From the NCBI GenBank assembly GCA_905250075.1, contig CAJNOP010000126.1, forward strand, positions 1-64,000: a stretch of DNA of 64,000 nt. The letters are read 5' to 3'. The translations under genes were made by a program, and so were the position numbers. This document shows, piece after piece, positions 26,998-39,692 of the stretch (its first letter is position 1; every line of letters begins with the position of its first letter). The notes under the pieces are model-generated. The model saw only the letters and a list, made by a program, of their open reading frames with translations. It had not been told where the DNA came from and did no database searches. The DNA comes from Rotaria sp. Silwood1 (Eukaryota; Rotifera; Eurotatoria; Philodinida; Philodinidae).

Positions 26998-29900
26998 AAA
27001 GAAATAGAATGATGATATCCTTTTTTTTTTTTCTTTAAAGTATATTTGTTCTTTTTGATTTGTTGTCTATTCAAGGTCAATGTCATTTTGTCGATAGTAC
27101 TGTTCATTGAATTGCTTTTTTAAGTAATCATTTGTTTTTCAAATAGCGTGATAAGGATTAATGAATTATTTCTATTCAAAATAAATTTAACGTATCCACA
27201 CTGTATATATTTGTACAAACATGTTGAAATTTTGTCCTTCTTCGAAAAAAAATAGTTTCGAATAAGAAAATTATTTACTTTTTATGTTGTTACTGATAAC
27301 TCATCGATATATATATATATAATTTCGTTTTATTTTTGAAAATTTTCTTTTGATAATATTGAATTATATGTCGATATTGTAATTTCAAAATCGACTTTGT
27401 AAGAATTTTACGAAATGATATAAAAGCCTTTTAATACTACCATAAGAGATAAGACAAGATCAATGTGTTAAAACTATAGAATTATCAGCATCAAAAAATT
27501 TATAAGTTTATCTTCATATTATTTTTGAGATAGTTTCATTCAATGATAGACTGCTCAACTTTGAGTTAGTTTAGTCATATCTATCAATTAGGATTTCATA
27601 ATATTTCTATATTTTCTTTTTTTTTGATAGATGTAATGGAAGCAAAAAGAATTAGCCTACAAAAGTCGTTCGTAAATTATTCTATGCTGAACTTGCTGCT
27701 ACAATTATAAGATGAATTAATCCAAGGACTGATGATACTATCAAAAAGGTCAAAGCAAAATTGTTATATGAAAGGATAATTCTTATCAGTGATAATTTCT
27801 AAATATGTATCATCTTAGTTTATTAGCAAATGTCAAAATATGATCGTATGATGTAATGACATGTTCTTAAATAAAATGTTGACCTCTCTTATTATTACAT
27901 TAAAATTTATATTAAATAAACATCCGTATCAAATTGTAAAGACTAGAATAAAAAAAAAAATATTTAGTCTTATTTTATAACTCACTTCATTGTCAACATA
28001 TACTATTGAATTATAAGTTTCATCGTTTTTTAGACAACTAAATTAATTCCGTTATTGAAATAGACAAGGTTATATGTAATGTTCATTTTTAACTTTCATA
28101 TTTTATAAGACTACGATAATTAATGTTTTAGGTACTTATCTCATTGAGAACAATATGAATTTTTTTCTAATCAGCGTTTGTATATATATACAATGTTTTA
28201 AAGTGTAATAATTCAATGTATTTCTGATTATTCGTGTTTGAAGAAATATAATCAATATTTACATAAATGTTTATTTGTAGAGATTTCGCAATATCTTGTC
28301 ATCTATTTCTTTTTTTGCACTACCTATTATAAATATATTCAGTATTAGCTGGAGCAACTATCAAGGTCTCTATAATCTGAACAATATTTGTCCTGCTAGA
28401 TGTTTTTTATACATTGTAAAACTCGACTCCATACAAATCATTCCTTAGTTCATTTTATGAATCTAAAAAAAAGTATATTCAGTAGATAATTACAATGCTG
28501 TCTTTTTGAAAACAGATGTTTTATATCAAGATCGCACATTCTTACGAATAGACTTTAGTCAATCATGCCTTCAAGAACTCTTCCACCACATTTCATGGCC
28601 ATTTTCCGTGTATTGACTACACGGCACCGTCGTGAACTTGGAAAGAGATTAAATGTAATAGAAACAAACAAAAGATGTAACAATACACATTCATGATTTT
28701 TGCTATTGAACCAATTGATTAAATTGAAGCATTTGTGAAAATCTTCGATGGTTTATTTAGTATCTATTTCAAACCAGCATTCGAGTGCTATTCCTATTTA
28801 ATAATCTTAAAAGACTTTCATAAAGAATGCAAAGCGGACGTGAATGTGAATAAGTATTCAATTCACGCTCACAACTGCATCCACATCTAATGAATACGAC
28901 AATTTTTCATTCATGATTGATACGTATGAACGCAATCGATGTTGAGGAAAAATACTCAGGACATTTCGACCGTTTGAATAGAGACTGAAATATTATTATC
29001 TATTACTCGAAAAATCAACTGTCATAAGTGTTGGATTGATCGACGAACAAACAATAAAAGTGGTTTCTAATTCTTTATGACATTTGATGTTCATGAAGCA
29101 AAGCATTTTTCTTTTTAGTTCATCAAACTCATTGATACTCTGAACAAATGAATGATCATATCGATTTAACGTATGCATCGTTTGAAAATATGAAGAGTAA
29201 ATAAAAGGTTTTTATAGGTATCATTAAAACAAGCATTCTTGTACGTATGATCATGTTGATAATATGTTTGACATAATGATGCTGATGACTGATAAAATTC
29301 AAAACTGATTTGAAAGCTTTTTGTTGAATTTTGAGTATATAAGAAGTTTTTCAACTTCAATGATCCATACTTTTTAACTGATATGAACAGTTATAATATT
29401 ACTAGGATAGAGAAAACTAATTATTTCCTTCAATTTTATGTCTAAAATGTAACAAACTATCAATTGTCATTAGATCAAATTGATTATCTACTTAGCATCT
29501 TTTTTTTTCATTGTGCAACATCTCTGTTCAATCCAAACGTATTGCTTTTTTCTATTTGTCGCTATAAATTTTGTTTGAGATGAAGTAACCTTATACTTCT
29601 GTTGTTATTCTATCTTCCTATTAAACAAGCAATATTTCATGTGTTTCACACAATATGAAAAGGTTTACTGAAACGATGTGTATCAAAGCAAGCATATTGC
29701 TTTTAGTTACATAAGTCATTCAGAGATAATAGATCAATATACAATGAAAATTGCGAAAAAAAAGCTTATCGATAGTCAACGTAATTGGCTGTATTGTATT
29801 GCCGATAATATTATTTCTCTAATCTATCAGAAGTTTCATGATTGAAATCAATTAAAAGATTTTGATGAAATCCAATTCATACTTGAATCATTAAACTTAA

Positions 29901-31710
29901 GTACATGATTAAAATATGGGTAATATAGTTCATTGAGTTACTCATATTTATATAAATGGAAGAGAGTTGAAAATATCGTGTTTTTTAACCGAACATTTAA
30001 CTTAACTAAAGAAGAATATAATAGTTTAATTAGTTGCTCAATATTCTAGATAAAATAGATATTATTTTGATAGTTTTCAGTAGAGTTGCTGATCAGTATA
30101 TGTGTTAAAATCTGCAGAACTGATTTTTCATGAGTTTGTTATAACAAATGTTAATCGAACGTTTTATTGAAGATTTTTTAACTAACTTTGAACAATTATA
30201 TTGCATATTTCTTCTATTTATTTTCAAAATTCGGTTAATAATTCGTTCCATTGGACTATATACAATTGACATCAGACTCAATTTTTGTTGAAACTCACAC
30301 TAGTGACTAGTACCACAGATTATCTTATCAGCATTATTAGTCTTTTTTTTTAAATAACAGAAATAATGATGCATCTATTTGTTCTTCGACAGAGATGGCA
30401 ACATAGTATGATATTGTGCTTCAGAAATATTTTAAAAGTAATTGTCGATCTTATTCAGTGATGCTCTTAATCAACTATATCATCGAATGTGAATATTTGG
30501 GCAACATAAGAAATTGGATGTATATATATTCGGTGACGTCCGTGGTTTTAAGTATGATAAAAGAACACCTACGAGATAGAACATTCGTTTAGATTTGATC
30601 CATAGGTGCTTGTTTGATTTTTTAACTTTTTCAAATAATTATCTTACTTCGTTCTCTTGATTTATTAATCGAAAAGAATTCATTATACAAAATAAAAAAA
30701 GATTTAAATGATCTTGTTTATATTTGTTTTTGGTTGCTTAGCTCTAATGACATCTTCTATAATATCTCGAAAGTATAACTAGAACAAGACGAGCAGTCCA
30801 TACAACGCTGGTATTAGAGCTATTAGATCGGTAAACATATTCGTTAGTTGTTACTCTCATGTGATAGTCTCTTCGTGATGTCTTTTTCCTTATTACGATG
30901 ATAGTTCAGTCTTAAAACAATAGCTCGATGGATATTTCAATATTGTTCAAGAATCGTTACCAATTAGTGACTACAATACATTATTGAAAGAATATGACTG
31001 CTTGACGCAAAAAAAAATAACACAAATTAAATTCCATTACGGTTTGCTTCTCCAGAAAAATATTATTTTTAACAAAGAGATGTTATTGAGCTAAATTTGA
31101 TGGTAAAAGATGAGGTGAATGATGAATGCTCCACTATTAAATGATTAGAACTAACACCATGATGAAGATATGCACTATAATTAAATGTCTTCCTCGAGTA
31201 TTTTCTGAACTGTAATAAGTAGATTTTATACCTAATCTACAGAGTTTCCAAGGGTACGAAAAAAATAAAGATTTTTGCTCTTGCTATTGAAAAAGTCGAA
31301 GACCTGTATTGATTGTGTCGAAAAGTTGAAATAACTAAAGCAAAAAGGTTGATATCGATAATAATAGGAACACCTAATTAGAGTAAAAGGTCGTATTTTT
31401 TTTTGGATTAGTTGTCGCCGTATGAATACAGATACTATATTAGATTTTTCATGAGAACAATCAAGTCCACAAAAACATCAAGTATTGACCTTATCAAACT
31501 TTTTTTTTATCTACTCTTAGAAAAATACTTTAGTAGAATCCATCATTCTTTGATGATTATATCAAAATGTTTTTTGATTTTACATAAGATATTGAAGCAA
31601 AATCCTATAGATCAATGAACGATATTCGAATCTTTGTTAATTTTATTGCATATAGAAAAAAAAAAGAAATTTATGCAATGCACTATTTTAATTAGAAATA
31701 CATATATATT
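26998..31710. other. Intergenic, no supported gene (4.7 kb)
   Basis: Long AT-rich gap upstream of the protease gene and downstream of the PC-esterase gene. One short open frame at 28,565-28,696 has a less biased composition than its surroundings but no recognisable homology. A few short T-rich runs occur. I see no repeat pair or RNA gene. Confidence 0.55.
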
Positions 31711-33084
31711 TTATTGCTTTTCATAATAATCCATAAGATTAAGAATACGTCGATCTGTTTCATTTAATTTTCCAATTATAGTACCGATTCTATCTGAATT
31801 TTCTTCATTACGAGTTTCATTTGGTATTGGAATATATTCAGCAAGATATGCATTCAAATCAAAATTAGTTATACCATCATTAGTTTCTCCAGTAAGTGTA
31901 CGTTTAACTAAATTTTCATTTTCTTCATTAATTAATCGATAACATACTCCATGAAGTTCACGTTCTTTATGATCAACAGCATTACGATCAATATATGGTA
32001 CATGCCAGATAAGAGATACAGTTTGAGCACTAAAAATAAAAAGAAAATTCTTTTTTTTATTTTATTATTAAAATATTAAATATACTAACATATAAGATGT
32101 AATTAATCGATGACCAGTCGAATTCCAATGACATCCATCAGTATCTCGCATATCTGGATGTTGTCGAAATAAATAATGTACATCAAGTACTTCACAATTT
32201 TTCTTTTTAGCTAATTCAGCTGAAAAAGCATTTATATGAAGAAATTGTGTTCGCCAATATTTATTTTCTGGTCGATCTATTATTTAGAATAATGATAAAA
32301 AACAAAGAAAAACTTTTGTTTTTTCTGTATAAAAAATTGAAATTAATACATTTTTCATCAAATACAATTGCACTTGGTTCAGCTGATATTGGAAGAGCAG
32401 TAAGCCATAAAATAATTGTTGTTGGTGTTGTAGCAGTACGTAAATCATCAAAACATAATGGAAGATTTATTTTAAAATCTTTTTCACCATTTTCTCCATA
32501 TCGACTATTGATAAATAGTTAAATTTCATAATAACCAATCCAATTTCATATTACCTAATATCCCATAAAGTACTATTTATAACAACAAGATCTGGTTTTT
32601 CTGAATCTTTTTTAAATTCTTCAAATATACGTTGTGTAACATCATTTCGACATCTAGAAAAGAAAAAAAAAAAAAAATGAAAGATTTTCAAAATTAAATT
32701 TATTTATTTGAAAAGAAAATATATACATAGACATTTACCGAGTTAAAAAAATAAATTTAACAAGAAATATATTAGCCATAAATACACGTTTTTCTTCATA
32801 TTCAATTCCACTTGCTAAATTTTTATAAATTCCACCTTCAAGTAAAATATCTCCTGAAAAGTTAGTTTTTGTTTTTTCTTTCTTTTGATTTATTTCAAGA
32901 TAAATTTACCACAAATAGATTCTTTATTTCCACCTGCTTTTCGATCAGAATCATTTATTGGATCATTTTTTTGTAAAAGAAGTATAAAATCTTTATAAAT
33001 AGAACGCATATTTGAATCACCCATAAAAATAACATATTTATTTTGAAATATTCGACGAAAATCACGTGTACGAATTATTTCCAT
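31711..33084 (-). CDS. PC-esterase domain protein (PCED1/FAM113-like)
   Basis: Six minus-strand exons, 33084-32910, 32853-32739, 32653-32555, 32504-32350, 32276-32090 and 32029-31711, join in frame to 349 residues. The first part carries FMGDSNMRSIYKD, with Ser24 in the GDS nucleophile motif followed by the R..YKD signature of the PCED1 (FAM113) group of the GDSL/SGNH-like superfamily. Further on are NSTLWDISRYG (Asn of the block expected to hold the oxyanion) and DTDGCHWNSTG, the D-x-x-H motif expected to supply the acid and base. Family members are predicted acyl-esterases without a settled substrate. The start at 33084 is chosen because it lies just before the conserved GDS block. An in-frame upstream ATG would add only lysine-rich residues encoded by intron-like DNA. 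Confidence 0.85.
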
Positions 33085-33644
33085 ATTCTGTTTTTTTTTA
33101 TATTTAATTAAAAACAATATAAGAATTTAATTGAACAGTCTAAAATTATATGAAATACTGTTTTTATTTTTAATATTGTAATTATATATTCTACATATGT
33201 GGAATGCAAAAAAAAAAAAAGAAAGAAACAAATAAATAAGAAAGCATACAAAAAGAAAAATAAATGTAATCAAATGATATAAGAATGGAGAAAAAAAAAT
33301 GCAATCAAGTTAGCAAGAATTATGAAAGATCTATGTTAATAATTGAAAATTTGAAATTTTATTTTCGATTTCATCAGTATAAAAAGACTTTGTCCAAAGA
33401 AACAATAGTCGACTTTTAAAACTAAATGAAATTTTTCGATTATTATAAAAAAGAAAATCATGAGTTTTATTTCAGTTGTAACAATTACTAATGAAGCTCT
33501 TATAGTTAGCAAAAACATAAATTTTTTTAATAGTACATGAATTATTCTAAAACTACAGTCGTTTTATTAATAATGTTATTCTTTAAGACTAATGAATGTC
33601 TAAGAGTTGCTGGAATATTTTTTGTCCTCTTCATAATTGACCAA
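33085..33644. other. Spacer upstream of the PC-esterase gene
   Basis: AT-rich DNA with poly-A runs (for example near 33,210) and no coding signal. It would hold the promoter of the minus-strand PC-esterase gene, but no clear TATA box stands out. Confidence 0.5.
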
Positions 33645-34161
33645 TGACGAATCGGGATTCCGGATCTTCGCCAATAAAACTTTCGCCAAATAGCACTTTC
33701 GCCAATGGTGAAACTCCACTATACTTTCGCCAATAGACACACTGGAATATCGCCAATTGGCGAATGTCCACTGTACTTTCGCCAACACACTTCATGGAGT
33801 TTCGCCAGTTGGCGAAAGTATAGGAGACTTTCGTCAATTCAAGTGCTAATTAGACGTGAATTAGAAAATGTGCATCGACTATATTAATAAGCGTAAGCTA
33901 TAGTATATATTCTAACAGTATTAGCTTTAGCCCTTACATGTATCCTGTATTAATATTATTTTGTGACGGCTGACAAAACTCCACTATACTTTCGTCAATT
34001 GGCGAACGTCCGCTGTACTTTCGCCAATACATACCTTGGAATTTCGTCAATTGGCGAAAGTCCACCGTACCTTCGCCAACACATCCGTGTACTTTCGCCA
34101 TTGGCGAATGTCCTATTGGCGAAAGTCCGAATTGGCGATCTTCCGGTAACCCGACGAATCT
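33645..34161. repeat. Palindrome-cluster element (CGCCAA/TTGGCG motif array) with terminal inverted repeats
   Basis: The ends are imperfect inverted repeats of about 30 bases: GACGAATCGGGATTCCGGA at the left, and the reverse complement of the right end reads GATTCGTCGGGTTACCGGA. Both lead into a CGCCAAT motif. Inside are about 15 copies of TTTCGCCAA or its complement TTGGCGAAAG. At least five are joined head to head as palindromes such as TTTCGTCAATTGGCGAAAG. They form two blocks (about 33,665-33,840 and 33,965-34,140) that partly repeat each other in direct orientation (CTCCACTATACTTTCG at 33,714 and 33,980), around a motif-free AT-rich centre. Open frames across it are by-products of the repeat. 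It lies between two minus-strand genes. Confidence 0.8.
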
Positions 34162-34832
34162 AGGATTTCAGAAAATGAAGGTGATCATAGTCACAAAATG
34201 TGTTTTGAAGTCTAGTAGAAATCGTATCGACACATAGTTAGACATTTTCTAATGAGAAAGAAATTTTGGAAGCGAGAGGAAATTAATCTCTTCTAAATTT
34301 GCTACGACAAGTTATTATAAAATAATAATCCTTGTTATTACCTTAGTAGGATAAATAAATTTATGAGCATACAAATAAGATAATCTCATTGACTGAACTA
34401 ATTTCTAATTATGACAATAATAGTAAATCTTAAAAGTTTTTAAATGTGTAAGTATTTACTTAAATTTGTATGAATTAAGAATTATCCAAATTTTTGAAAA
34501 GTATATAGTATTATATTTGAAAAACTTCTTTGAAATACTTATCGAATGGTTTTTTTTACTAAGTAATGATCTTCTTGTATCTCAGAATGGGAAAAAATGT
34601 GCAAAGAATGGAAAATTATTGTTATCAAAGTCTTTTTTTTTAATCTAAGCATGGAATTTAAAATAATCAATCTAATAATGAAAAATACCTTAGATTTTCT
34701 TTGCTAATTTTCATAATAAATAAATAAATATATATATATATATCTGACAAACATTTTAAGAAAACAATTGAATTATATGTTCAATAAACAATAGAACAAT
34801 AACAACAACAAAAACAAATAAAGAAAACAAAA
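34162..34832. other. Spacer between palindrome element and RRM gene
   Basis: AT-rich DNA with a short TA repeat near 34,732-34,743. No gene seen. It includes the 3' flank of the minus-strand RRM gene. Confidence 0.5.
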
Positions 34833-37016
34833 TTAAGATTGTTTTTGAAGTAATTCAATTTTTTTTCTTAATTCCTTTTGTTTATTTTGTTCATCATAAA
34901 TTTGTTGTTGATAATTTTTTTCAAGTTTATTATTAAATTGAAATCTATTTTGATTATTTTCTTTAATTGTTTGATTTTTTTCATGCAATATTTGACATTG
35001 CTTATTTAATTCTTTTATTTGTTCAAGTAATTCTTTTCTTCGATTAATTGTTAATAAAAAACCTCTATGAATAGTTTCTAATTTAATTTCATTCGAAATT
35101 TTAACTGATAATATTGAATCATTTAATAAACGTATACGCATTGTAAGATAACGACGAGAACGTAAAAAATGTTCAACTTGTTCATCATCTTCACCAGCAC
35201 CTGGTAAAGGTAATTCATGATTATGAATAAACATTCTATCAAGATTTTTTAATTGTTCTGTTGTATAATATTTATCAATTTGAAGTTCATGAGAATTAAA
35301 ATAATGAGGTGAATCAAGAATTATACAATCGACGGAATCTAAATTTAAAAAAAAAGAACATACATTTTTATACGAAGGTTAAAATTATCTGACGAAAAAA
35401 CTCATCCGGCTAATAATCTCCGTTTGAGCTTATAGGTAGAACTGATAGTATAGACGAAAATACTGCAAGGTTTCGTGGTATTAGAATTTTCAGTCTAACA
35501 AAAGTTCTCACAACCTTTAAGTATCTTGTATGTTTTCGCTCAAACCGATGCTTTCTTCCTATGCGTAAAAACTGAGCTGTTTATTAAGGTCTTGTGTGAA
35601 AGTAACACTTTCTACAACTGTGTTATCTCAGAAGAAAAAATTCGTTTGAGCTGCACCTTCAAAATCCTATGAGAGATATTATTAGGCCCAAAAATTTAGT
35701 AAAATGATCATAACTTGAGAAGAAAGATCTAATGATATGCACTCTTTCAGGACTTTTATCTACGCGATAAATCCTACTAATAGAGATTAGTCGGATGGAT
35801 GCCGTCGTAAGACCACATTTTTCTATTAAAAATTTCATTCCAAATATGATTTTGACTAAACATCTAACAATGAAGTTATTTTTTAAGTGTCTTACAATGA
35901 TAGTAAACCGTCTGATAACATGAGCTTTCGTTAGTATAGTTGTATTTCAATGATGCCGCAGAAAAACCGAGCATCTTCCATATTGCCGATGATTCTTTGA
36001 AGTACACCCTGCCTTTGAGATAACTCAAATGGCTCTTTCATAATGAGAATACGTCATTAAGTAATTCAAGATATACATTTTGTTGATTTCAACTTCTATT
36101 GTGAAATAACCTTCGCATTGTTATTATTTGTATGTCATATGTTTTTTGACTTAATAATAATGATCAGTTATACTTTCGAACCATCAAAATGATAATGATA
36201 AGATAAAACTCTTTCATGAAGTAGTATTTTTTGTTTTTTTTGGTCATCGTAATGTTATTGAGAGACTCAAGGTATTGTTATTACATAGAAGAATTTCATT
36301 CAATCATCATTATGAGTAATTTTTTTTGCAGACACTCTAAATTTCTTCAAAGAAAATTGAAGAATATAGTTCATATTTTATCATAAAGAGAATTATTCAA
36401 TAAAAACTTTAAAAAAAAAAGTTAAAGACAAAATTCTAATTCTTAAAGAAGATATCTAAATAAATTTACCATAATCACTATATTCAATAACACATCGATT
36501 ATTTTTTAATAAATATAAATTAAGTATATTTCCATATGTTTGAAAATAAGTTCGAATATTTTCTTCATTAAAATCAGGTTCATTTATTTCTTGATTTTGT
36601 AAATTTTTAAATTGAATTAAAACATTTTCACTTGTTAAAAAATGTTCGATTTTATTTGAACATTGTTCAGGTAATGCTCGTTTTAAATATAATCTAATGA
36701 AATCAAATAAAAAATTTAAAAAAAAAAACACATATCATCGATTTTCTATTCTTAAAAAAAAATAATAATAAACTAACCGTCGATTATCAAGAAAATGTGG
36801 TCGAGTTGACATTAATCGATTAATTGAATCAGGTGTACGCATTAATACAAACGCAAAACAAGTCCAACGTCGATGATTTGCTTCGAATAATTGACATTCA
36901 TCAACTTGACCAAAATGTTCAAGATATACACATAATTCTTTTCTACGTATATCAGCAGATAAATTTCCAATATATAAACTATAATATTTTCGATCAATTA
37001 ATTCATTTGAACTCAT
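34833..37016 (-). CDS. Two-RRM RNA-binding protein with C-terminal coiled coil
   Basis: Three minus-strand exons, 37016-36778, 36693-36470 and 35338-34833, give 322 residues. RRM1 (about 12-88) has RNP2 LYIGNL (14-19) and an RNP1-like RRWTCFAFVLM. A second, weaker RRM (about 100-180) starts at VLIQFKNL and keeps an RNP1-like NNRCVIEY, but with several insertions. Residues 240-322 are Lys/Glu/Gln-rich and predicted to be helical coiled coil (KELLEQIKELNKQ). This resembles hnRNP A/B-like tandem RRM proteins by layout only; I do not recognise an orthologue. A role in binding single-stranded RNA is inferred from RRM1. The 1,131-base second intron carries an inverted-repeat element. Confidence 0.8.
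35389..35812. repeat. Short inverted-repeat element (MITE-like) in RRM gene intron 2
   Basis: The left end CTGACGAAAAAACTCATCC, continuing GGCTAATAATCTC, matches the reverse complement of the right end, CTTACGACGGCATCCATCC, continuing GACTAATCTC. This gives about 30-base imperfect terminal inverted repeats around a 0.42 kb non-coding body that is richer in GC than the intron around it. Size and ends fit a non-autonomous DNA transposon. No target duplication could be fixed by eye. Confidence 0.6.
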
Positions 37017-38790
37017 TTTAATATCATATCAAAGAAAATTTTTAATAAATCAATCTAAACAAACAAAAAATTATTCAACATTTTCTTCTCAATGTTAATC
37101 AATTAATTTCATAATTAAGTGAAAATTTTATTTTTTGATCAATAAGAATTCAACGATCATATATAGTAAACATTGTTGAAAAGAAAAATATGTTAAGAGA
37201 ATTTTTTAATTTGTTACTTGCAAAATATTAAAGAATAACAGATAGCATTTATTAAATTAACTATACATCATTCGTTTATCATTGTTCTAAAGAGAGACAA
37301 TAACGGCAAAATAATATCAAAAATATAATCATCAAACTGATAACAAATAATTATCATACATATAAAGTCGGAGTGTTAAATTTGTTAACAAACTAACAGA
37401 AGAATTTTATTTACCAATTAATCAATATTAATTTTCAAAGTCTATATACATATATATAAGAAAAAATTATTGTCACATTTTGTTTTTCATACTTGTTCTT
37501 CATGCATTTCAGTTTTCTCATATACGATTGCAAAACTATTAGCATAGATTGTATTTCAATAATTCAATTAACACATTGTATCATAGCGCCAAAAAAAGCT
37601 GCAATAGCCATTCAATTAGATGAAAGATATGCCAAAAAAAAGCCATTACACCTCGTTGAATTTACAGTTTTACGTGATCGAATGATAACGGAATGCTGAG
37701 CCATACCCATGAAAAAAAACATATCTAGTAGCAAAAAAAAATAGATTCATAATAAAAAAAGACCTAAGATTTCTTACAGAGAAAATTAACATAAATAAAT
37801 GAGAATATTTGAGAAATGTGTACTGGCAACTAATAGAAAGTTTATATAAACTATCGTGAAATAGAAGGATTTTTTTTTCAAATAATCACATTTGAAAAAT
37901 TTGATCTACGTGACAAAACATTAGTTGATATGTATCAGTCCCTCAGCGGTCATATTTCATAGATGAAATTCTATCCCATCAATTCAAACAATATTCTTGC
38001 AAATTATTTCTTCGTAGAAGGTAAATCACTAGTAAAAAGAAAAATCATATGCATTTTTTTTGTCTATTTTATATATATAGTTATCAATCAGTTTAGAATG
38101 CAGTCATTTTCAATTACATGATCGAAGGAACTATAGATGTCCGCAGACAGCCTAAAAAGTCAACAATTTTCCCAAAAATATTTAAACATTAACTTAACCG
38201 AACCTCAGAGAGCTTCCATAATTACTTATATAGTATAAGGAATATTTTGGCAATACTCAAATATCTCATACTATCGAAACTGATCTAAATCCAAACATCA
38301 GGTCAAAGTTCAAGTTCGATTTATGTCTATCATTCTCGTAGATATCATTTTTTTTTTCTCAGACAAAGTCAACTATTCATATTTCTTTTTCTCTCATTTG
38401 TAATTTCATTACTTACTTAAATAAAAATTGTTCTTCTTTCAATAATACAAATATTTGATTTAATAATTTCGAAATTTATATTTTCAAAATAATTAGTAAA
38501 TTATTTGTCATAGATTAAGATAAATTTCTACTGTATAATGTCCATGATATATATATCATTTGATATTGAAATAATACCAACATTTATATATTTTTTTTTT
38601 ATAATAAAAAAAAAAAACAAAAAAAACACTAAGGCAAGAAACAATCTGAATATAAATAGAATCAAAATAATTTCTATATAATCAATGGGCAACAAAAATA
38701 ATCATAAGAATACAATATCACATCAATACATATTTTATATTGTTTAAAATCAGAAGCAAAAAAAAAAAATATGAGAAATTATTATGAATC
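37017..38790. other. Intergenic, no supported gene (1.8 kb)
   Basis: Gap between the RRM gene start and the CNEP1R1 stop. It has mixed AT-rich sequence and poly-A runs around 38,605. One plus-strand open frame at 37,493-37,699 has no recognisable motif and I do not call it. Confidence 0.5.
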
Positions 38791-39237
38791 TCAACTAATA
38801 TATGTTGTTGGTCTTGGTTTTATTATTAATCGACCATCACGATCACATGACATATTATAATCAGCAAGTATATAACGAAATCTTGCTATTATTATTGATG
38901 ATGCAAACATTTTACGATGTATACCAAATAAAAATGCAAAAATTAATAAACCAAATGCAAAAGAAAAATAAAGTTCTTTTCGAAATAAATATGATAATAA
39001 TATTAATATATAGGATTTATCATTCTTTATATCATTTGTTATAGATTTTGTTGTTATAGATAATGTTGATGATGAAAATGATAATGATACATCAGTTATT
39101 AAAATATAAAATGTAATAAGAGTTACTGAGACTAGAATTAATAATATGAAACGCCAACGCCATATTGATGGTTGAAGAGACGATATTATTTCATTCATTC
39201 GACGTTCAAATGCTTTTAAATCATCTGCTTGATCCAT
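38791..39237 (-). CDS. CNEP1R1: Nuclear envelope phosphatase-regulatory subunit 1 (CNEP1R1/TMEM188)
   Basis: Single minus-strand exon of 148 codons. It matches the family throughout: DQADDLKAFERRMNE at the start, WRWRF before the first membrane segment (about 29-47), a second membrane segment (about 89-105) followed by GIHRKMFASSII, and a tail AEYNMSCD-like ADYNMSCDRDG ending LIIKPRP. In other animals and in yeast (Spo7) this protein binds the phosphatase CTDNEP1/Nem1 in the nuclear envelope and ER, and activates it toward lipin, so controlling membrane lipid synthesis. It is about 20 residues longer than the human protein because of a Ser/Thr-rich insert between the membrane segments. The start at 39237 is chosen because it begins the conserved block; an upstream in-frame ATG adds non-conserved residues. 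Confidence 0.92.
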   Translation of the reverse strand: MDQADDLKAFERRMNEIISSLQPSIWRWRFILLILVSVTLITFYILITDVSLSFSSSTLSITTKSITNDIKNDKSYILILLSYLFRKELYFSFAFGLLIFAFLFGIHRKMFASSIIIARFRYILADYNMSCDRDGRLIIKPRPTTYIS

Positions 39238-39692
39238 ATTTTTAAATAATATTAATAAAATATAATACAAAGACTAAAGCATATATAAAATAATAGTTAG
39301 TTTTTTTTTTTATCAAACAAATCAAATCTATATAAATATGACTTAATAACAATATATCATCATATAACTGAAACAAACTAAACGAATCTAATGAATTGGA
39401 TACATCTACAAAGGTCAATACTTGATATGAAGAAAAAAAAAACAATTAATCATCAGCATTATTAAATAAACAAAATAAATTAGTTATTTTTTTTTCTGAT
39501 CTTTTATTTTTGTTTAAAAGTCAAAAAAGAAAAAAAAAGTCCATGAGCAAAAAGAAAGAAGTAGTTGAAATGATTTATAACTTGAAAGCAAAGAAACATG
39601 GATAACAATACAGGATGAGCAAAAAAAAACAGAGAAAAATGTTCAAGATTTCAAAATGTTATTTTATGTCAAATAAAAACAATAGAAATAAT

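Noticed and set aside
33600-34163. Four open frames of 60-68 codons (both strands) with repeated FANW, YTFAN or LAKV-type residues
   Set aside because: They all arise from translating the CGCCAA/TTGGCG repeat array; the protein repetition follows the DNA repeat and appears on both strands.
37493-37699. 68-codon plus-strand open frame with an Ala/Lys-rich part and LHLVEFTVLRDRM
   Set aside because: No recognisable domain, start codon in poor context and no extension by plausible splicing. It could be a fragment of a lost gene, but the evidence is too thin to call.
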